Shown in pieces: positions 7,092-10,267 of a stretch of 10,267 nt of DNA (within the stretch, counting starts at the first letter, position 1; each line of letters opens with the position of its first letter). Below the pieces are notes generated by a model, which did not search any database, had not been told where the DNA came from, and saw nothing but the letters and a program-made list of their open reading frames with translations. Made by a program: the position numbers and the translations under genes. Origin of the DNA: Eubacterium sp. (GTDB taxonomy: Bacteria > Bacillota_A > Clostridia > Lachnospirales > Lachnospiraceae); NCBI GenBank assembly GCA_023663915.1, contig JAMPGN010000158.1:1-10267 (forward strand). Reading direction: 5' to 3'.

Positions 7092-8160
7092 TTCAAGCTT
7101 TCCATGAGAATTCAATATCCAAAGTTATTGACTGTAAGTCTGGCATCATGGCAGGAGATGAAAAATATATTCTTCATTGGTATGAACCATCAATTCAAGC
7201 AGTAAAACTTGATTGTACTTCTGCTGATGAGATGGAGAATTTTAGGTGGTTTCCGTTAAATAGTGGTGGAGAACATCGAAAATGGTACGGCAATTATATT
7301 AAGATTGTAGATTTATGGCACAATGGATATAATATCAAGAAAAATGTAAAGAATTACAGATTGAGAAACCCCAAATACTATTTTAAAAGTGGTTTAACAT
7401 GGGGACGTATTACAACTACTGATATTGCATTCAGAGATGTCCGAAAAGGAACTCTTTTTGGCGATGCAGGTCCTATTGGATTTATTTCCAAAAGGAAGAA
7501 TTATGTATTGGGATTTCTCAACAGCAAAGTAGTGATAACCCTTTTGGGCTTTTTAAATCCTACTACGAATTTTCAAGTACACGACATAATGGAATTACCG
7601 CTTTCTATTAACAATGAGTTTGAGACGGATATTGAAAATAAGGTATCTGAAAATGTGGAAATATCCAAAAGAGATTGGGATGCATTTGAGACATCGTGGG
7701 ATTTTGAGAGACATCCTTTGGCTTTGCCAATTGGCAATAAAACGGAACAAGAAGTGTTTCAATTTGTAGAAGAGAGAGGTGGAAAATTTGGTCTTTTAAA
7801 GTGGTATTATGAACAATGGGAACAAAAATGCAGAGAACGCTTCGAAAGATTAAAATCTAATGAAACGGAACTGAATCGTATATTTATAGATATCTATGGT
7901 CTGCAAGAGGAACTGTCGCCTGATATTGAAGACAAAGATATAACTGTTAAATTGGCAAATGTGGAACGTGAGATTAAATCATTAATTTCTTATTTGATAG
8001 GTATCGTCATGGGCAGATATTCTTTTGATATAGATGGTCTTGCTTACGCTGGCGGGGAATGGGACTCTACAAAGTATATAACATATCAGCCAGACGATGA
8101 TGGAATTGTGCCGATTTACAATGGTATTGGCATGGAAGATGGCTTGACTATGAAGCTTAT
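6590..8160. other. AT-rich block inside pglX with different codon style
   Basis: Composition changes inside pglX. Hand counts of single 60-base lines give about 32% GC at 7081-7140, 37% at 7141-7200 and 27% at 7321-7380, against 42% at 6121-6180 and 52% at 8461-8520. Codon choice also moves towards A/T-ending codons in this block, and returns to the style of the rest of the operon after about 8160. The block begins close to motif IV and covers the region where PglX recognises its DNA target. Boundaries are approximate, judged by eye. I read it as a replaced specificity segment acquired by recombination. Confidence 0.6.
7007..7016 (+). other. Frameshift site in pglX at an A7 tract
   Basis: The first frame reads TTA AAG AAA AAA ATG, with seven A at 7008-7014. 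One more A (or a -1 ribosomal slip) changes the reading to ...KKK-NEFVFPQDRFSEFP, which runs straight into the downstream PglX frame and restores one protein of about 1190 residues. The downstream frame has no start with a ribosome site near it. The cause may be a real mutation, slipped-strand phase variation, transcriptional or ribosomal slippage, or a sequence error. Confidence 0.85.
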
Positions 8161-8719
8161 CGAGCTAATCAAGTTGATTTATGGCGAGGAATCATATAGA
8201 GCAAATATCGATTTCATTGCCGAGGCGCTTGGAAAGAACAACAATGAGTCCTCAGAAGAAACCCTTAACCGCTATTTGAACGATGGCTTCTATGCAGACC
8301 ATCTGAAGATTTACCAGAAGCGTCCAATTTACTGGCTCTTTACCAGTGGAAAGAAGGCAGGATTCAAATGCCTGATTTACATGCACAGGTACAATCAGGA
8401 TACGTTGGCAAGAATCAACGGAAAATACTTCTTGCCGGAATCTACCCGGAAGAAAAACGAGCTTGATGAATTAAACGGCAGAATCACTCGTGCAGAGGGA
8501 CGTGACCGTATCCGTCTGGAGAAAGAACGCCGGAATCTCGCAGCCGCCTATAACGAGGCAATCGAATACGGACAGGTTCTGGATCACATGGCAAACAGAT
8601 ATATCTCTATCGACCTGGATGACGGCGTAAAAGTCAATTATGCAAAATTTCAGGGCGTTGAAATTGTTACTGACGGTGGAAGCAAGGTCAAGAAAGACTT
8701 GCTTGCAGCATTAAAGTAG
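7022..8719 (+). CDS. pglX: PglX, 3' part after the frameshift (target recognition and C terminus)
   Basis: This open frame is the C-terminal half of PglX, in the -1 frame relative to the first part. Its frame opens before 7022 and joins the upstream frame at the A7 tract; the GTG at 7022 is not a credible start because no ribosome site precedes it. With the frame restored (numbering for the whole protein), PIGFISKRKNYVLGFLNSK leads to NFQVHDIMELPL at about 808-819, a motif found at the end of the recognition domain in PglX and type IIG enzymes. ISYLIGIVMGRYSFDIDGLA (GRYSFD at 956-961) and RPIYWLFTSGKKAGFKCL (from about 1059) are conserved PglX C-terminal blocks. The frame is otherwise intact, with no other stop, and ends at TAG 8717-8719. 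That preservation argues for a recent or reversible frameshift rather than long decay. It is probably expressed only if the frame is corrected. Confidence 0.85.
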   Translation: MFPQDRFSEFPNRRIDYWAGERVIQAFHENSISKVIDCKSGIMAGDEKYILHWYEPSIQAVKLDCTSADEMENFRWFPLNSGGEHRKWYGNYIKIVDLWHNGYNIKKNVKNYRLRNPKYYFKSGLTWGRITTTDIAFRDVRKGTLFGDAGPIGFISKRKNYVLGFLNSKVVITLLGFLNPTTNFQVHDIMELPLSINNEFETDIENKVSENVEISKRDWDAFETSWDFERHPLALPIGNKTEQEVFQFVEERGGKFGLLKWYYEQWEQKCRERFERLKSNETELNRIFIDIYGLQEELSPDIEDKDITVKLANVEREIKSLISYLIGIVMGRYSFDIDGLAYAGGEWDSTKYITYQPDDDGIVPIYNGIGMEDGLTMKLIELIKLIYGEESYRANIDFIAEALGKNNNESSEETLNRYLNDGFYADHLKIYQKRPIYWLFTSGKKAGFKCLIYMHRYNQDTLARINGKYFLPESTRKKNELDELNGRITRAEGRDRIRLEKERRNLAAAYNEAIEYGQVLDHMANRYISIDLDDGVKVNYAKFQGVEIVTDGGSKVKKDLLAALK

Positions 8720-8794
8720 TGAGGTAAGGACATTTATGTCCCTGCCAAAACAATGGTACTTGAATCATTTGTGGCATAGCGAAAGGATAGGTAA
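8720..8794. other. Gap between pglX and pglZ with a small dyad
   Basis: This is the only sizeable gap inside the operon. It contains the perfect dyad GGACAT-TT-ATGTCC at 8728-8741, which as RNA would be a 5-bp stem with a 4-base loop. No T-run follows, so it is not a convincing terminator, and I see no good promoter. An AAAGGA site at 8782-8787, 7 bases before the pglZ ATG, serves translation. Confidence 0.5.
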
Positions 8795-10267
8795 ATGGCG
8801 AGCATAGATTATCAGGAAGCCAGAAAAGAAATCATCCAGCTATTCAGACATAAGGATACGAGCGGACGCAAGGTGATTTTCTGGTATGACCCACCGGCAA
8901 ATTTCAAGGAAGACATTGCTTCGGACAGTTATGATTGCTGCAAGGTATTGGTCTGTGACAGGAATGAATTTGCTATCAAGAAAACAATAGAACACGATGA
9001 TGTGGAATCGGATTTTTTGATATACATTCCGGCGGAGAAACTGGCAGATGACGAGAACTGGCTGCTGGATATTCTGGGTTACAGTGAGGCGTATTATGCA
9101 GATACGGTTGCTTTGACGATGCGCCGTATGGGGCTTACGAATACAGATCTCCGCAGAGTGATTGAATGGCATTCTAAGTTTTTTGATGTCGAGGACCGGA
9201 TAAAGAATCTTTCCAATTTTGTGGCAGTAAATGACGAGATGAAAGTGGATGACCTGCGTATGGCAATGATGTGCGTGCTGACAAGGGCTTCCTCACGCTC
9301 CATCGAGAGCGTTCTGACAGAACTTGTTTTCGACCATTCTAAAAAATACAACGCTCTTAAGGAGTTTGGGTTTGAGGAATATTTGTGGGATGAAATTTGC
9401 AGATACTATAATTATGAAGGTGACCAGAAGATTGAAGTGCTCATAAAGAAATTTATGTTCACTGCACTGTTGGAACAGAAAGTAGAGCTGGAGGGGCTTC
9501 CTTCGTTCTATGAACAGTACAAGATTCAGGAACAGGGGCAGATGGATGCCAAATTCTTTGTGGACAAGATTAAGGTCGATAAAAGATATCCATCTCTGCA
9601 GTTGGATATTGCCACAGACCTGAAAATCGAGGGGCTGCTGATTTCAAGGGACATTACCTGTGTCCAGACAGCGGACATTTTTGAGTGTATTGATACCAAT
9701 ATTATTCAAAAGATTTCTGCTGGTTTGGTAAACGGCAGTCTTGATTATGAAACGTTCGAGCGTGTTATATCGGATCGAATAAATTCTATATGGTATGAAG
9801 CGCATCGCCCCGAGTACACAATTTTAAGTTCTGTGATGGCTTTCTTTCAGAAGCTGGAAATGCAGATACCAATGGGGCTGTTCGCTACGGATTATGTGCA
9901 AAATTATACGGAGTCCTATTATCTTGTGGATACCTATTACCGCCGCATATGCGCGAACTTCAATAAAATTGAGAACCCGATTCAGGAGCTTGAAGATTTA
10001 ATCCGTATGGTAGAAGGCGCATACCAGGCAAAATATCTGGATCCGCTCGGCAAAGCGTTCAGCGATTCTCTGAAAGAGCAGGACAGTTGGGAATTTCCTG
10101 GCATCAAGATGTCACGAAATTTCTATCAGGAAGTGCAGAATAAGAATTACAAGAAATGCTTTGTCATCATTTCTGACGGATTCCGTTATGAACTTGGACG
10201 GGAGCTTTATGAAAAAATCAAGAGAGATGCAGTGCTTGACGGCAATGAGGAGATTCAATATGCAATA
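8795..10267 (+). CDS. pglZ: BREX protein PglZ, 5' part (runs off the window)
   Basis: An ATG at 8795, directly after an in-frame TAA and 7 bases behind an AAAGGA site, opens a frame that stays open for 491 codons to the last base of the window. The product begins MASIDYQEARKEIIQLF and soon has RKVIFWYDPPANFKEDI, the N-terminal signature of PglZ. The middle (about residues 100-440) is helical. Near the end comes CFVIISDGFRYELGREL, the start of the PglZ domain of the alkaline-phosphatase superfamily, with D461 as the expected metal-binding acid. Complete PglZ proteins are usually around 800-850 residues, so roughly 40% is missing to the right. PglZ is a core BREX component that works with BrxC and PglX; it is proposed to be a metal-dependent phosphoesterase. 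Codon use matches brxC and the pglX flanks. The truncation is only by the window edge. Confidence 0.92.
   Translation, partial: MASIDYQEARKEIIQLFRHKDTSGRKVIFWYDPPANFKEDIASDSYDCCKVLVCDRNEFAIKKTIEHDDVESDFLIYIPAEKLADDENWLLDILGYSEAYYADTVALTMRRMGLTNTDLRRVIEWHSKFFDVEDRIKNLSNFVAVNDEMKVDDLRMAMMCVLTRASSRSIESVLTELVFDHSKKYNALKEFGFEEYLWDEICRYYNYEGDQKIEVLIKKFMFTALLEQKVELEGLPSFYEQYKIQEQGQMDAKFFVDKIKVDKRYPSLQLDIATDLKIEGLLISRDITCVQTADIFECIDTNIIQKISAGLVNGSLDYETFERVISDRINSIWYEAHRPEYTILSSVMAFFQKLEMQIPMGLFATDYVQNYTESYYLVDTYYRRICANFNKIENPIQELEDLIRMVEGAYQAKYLDPLGKAFSDSLKEQDSWEFPGIKMSRNFYQEVQNKNYKKCFVIISDGFRYELGRELYEKIKRDAVLDGNEEIQYAI

Noticed and set aside
8728..8741. Intrinsic terminator after pglX
   Set aside because: The stem is only 5 bp with a small loop and is not followed by a T-run.
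8840..9351. Antisense open frames opposite the 5' part of pglZ
   Set aside because: The + strand frame is continuous for 491 codons with PglZ motifs; the antisense frames are by-products of it.
1..10267. CRISPR array, tRNA/rRNA genes, insertion sequence or transposase
   Set aside because: No regularly spaced repeats, no cloverleaf-like or rRNA-like sequence, and no transposase motifs or terminal inverted repeats were seen.

Overview
The window holds most of a BREX type 1 phage-defence operon on the + strand, in the order brxA (413-1018), brxB (1020-1625), brxC (1615-5136), pglX (5148-8719) and pglZ (8795 to beyond the right edge). All five are assigned from protein motifs read directly: the BrxA and BrxB (DUF1819/DUF1788) sequence signatures, the BrxC Walker A and B motifs, the PglX gamma-class adenine methylase motifs and the PglZ signature around ISDGFRYE. 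In known type 1 systems the next gene is brxL, a Lon-like ATPase, so it would be expected just past the right edge; it is not in the window. The moderate GC, AAGGAG-type ribosome binding sites 7-8 bases before each start and a consensus sigma-A promoter suggest a Firmicute, probably a gut clostridium such as a Lachnospiraceae member; that placement is inference from style alone.

Positions 1-412 are a leader with no convincing gene. It carries a strong promoter (TTGACA-17-TATGTT with an extended -10) about 70 bases before brxA. Around it are several short repeats that look like regulator sites: a perfect tandem 14-mer, an AAAAG/CTTTT dyad touching the -35, a pair of GCTAATAAA repeats flanking the -10, and three copies of AGTATACA (one inverted). 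No BrxR-type regulator gene is present in the window.

brxA, brxB, brxC and pglX are tightly packed with overlaps or gaps of 1 to 11 bases, so they look like one transcript with translational coupling. A 74-base gap containing a small dyad separates pglX from pglZ, which has its own good ribosome binding site.

The main oddity is pglX. It is split into two frames at an A7 tract (7008-7014): adding one A joins both halves into a protein of about 1190 residues, the normal PglX length. The break is in the part of the gene that links the methylase domain to the target-recognition region, and it lies inside a markedly AT-rich block (about 6590-8160) that differs in codon style from both flanks. The simplest reading is a replaced target-recognition segment carrying a homopolymer that may switch PglX on and off, or else a plain loss-of-function mutation or a sequencing error. 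In function, BREX blocks phage DNA replication while PglX methylates host DNA at a non-palindromic site as the self mark; BrxC and PglZ are core partners, and BrxA and BrxB are small accessory components.
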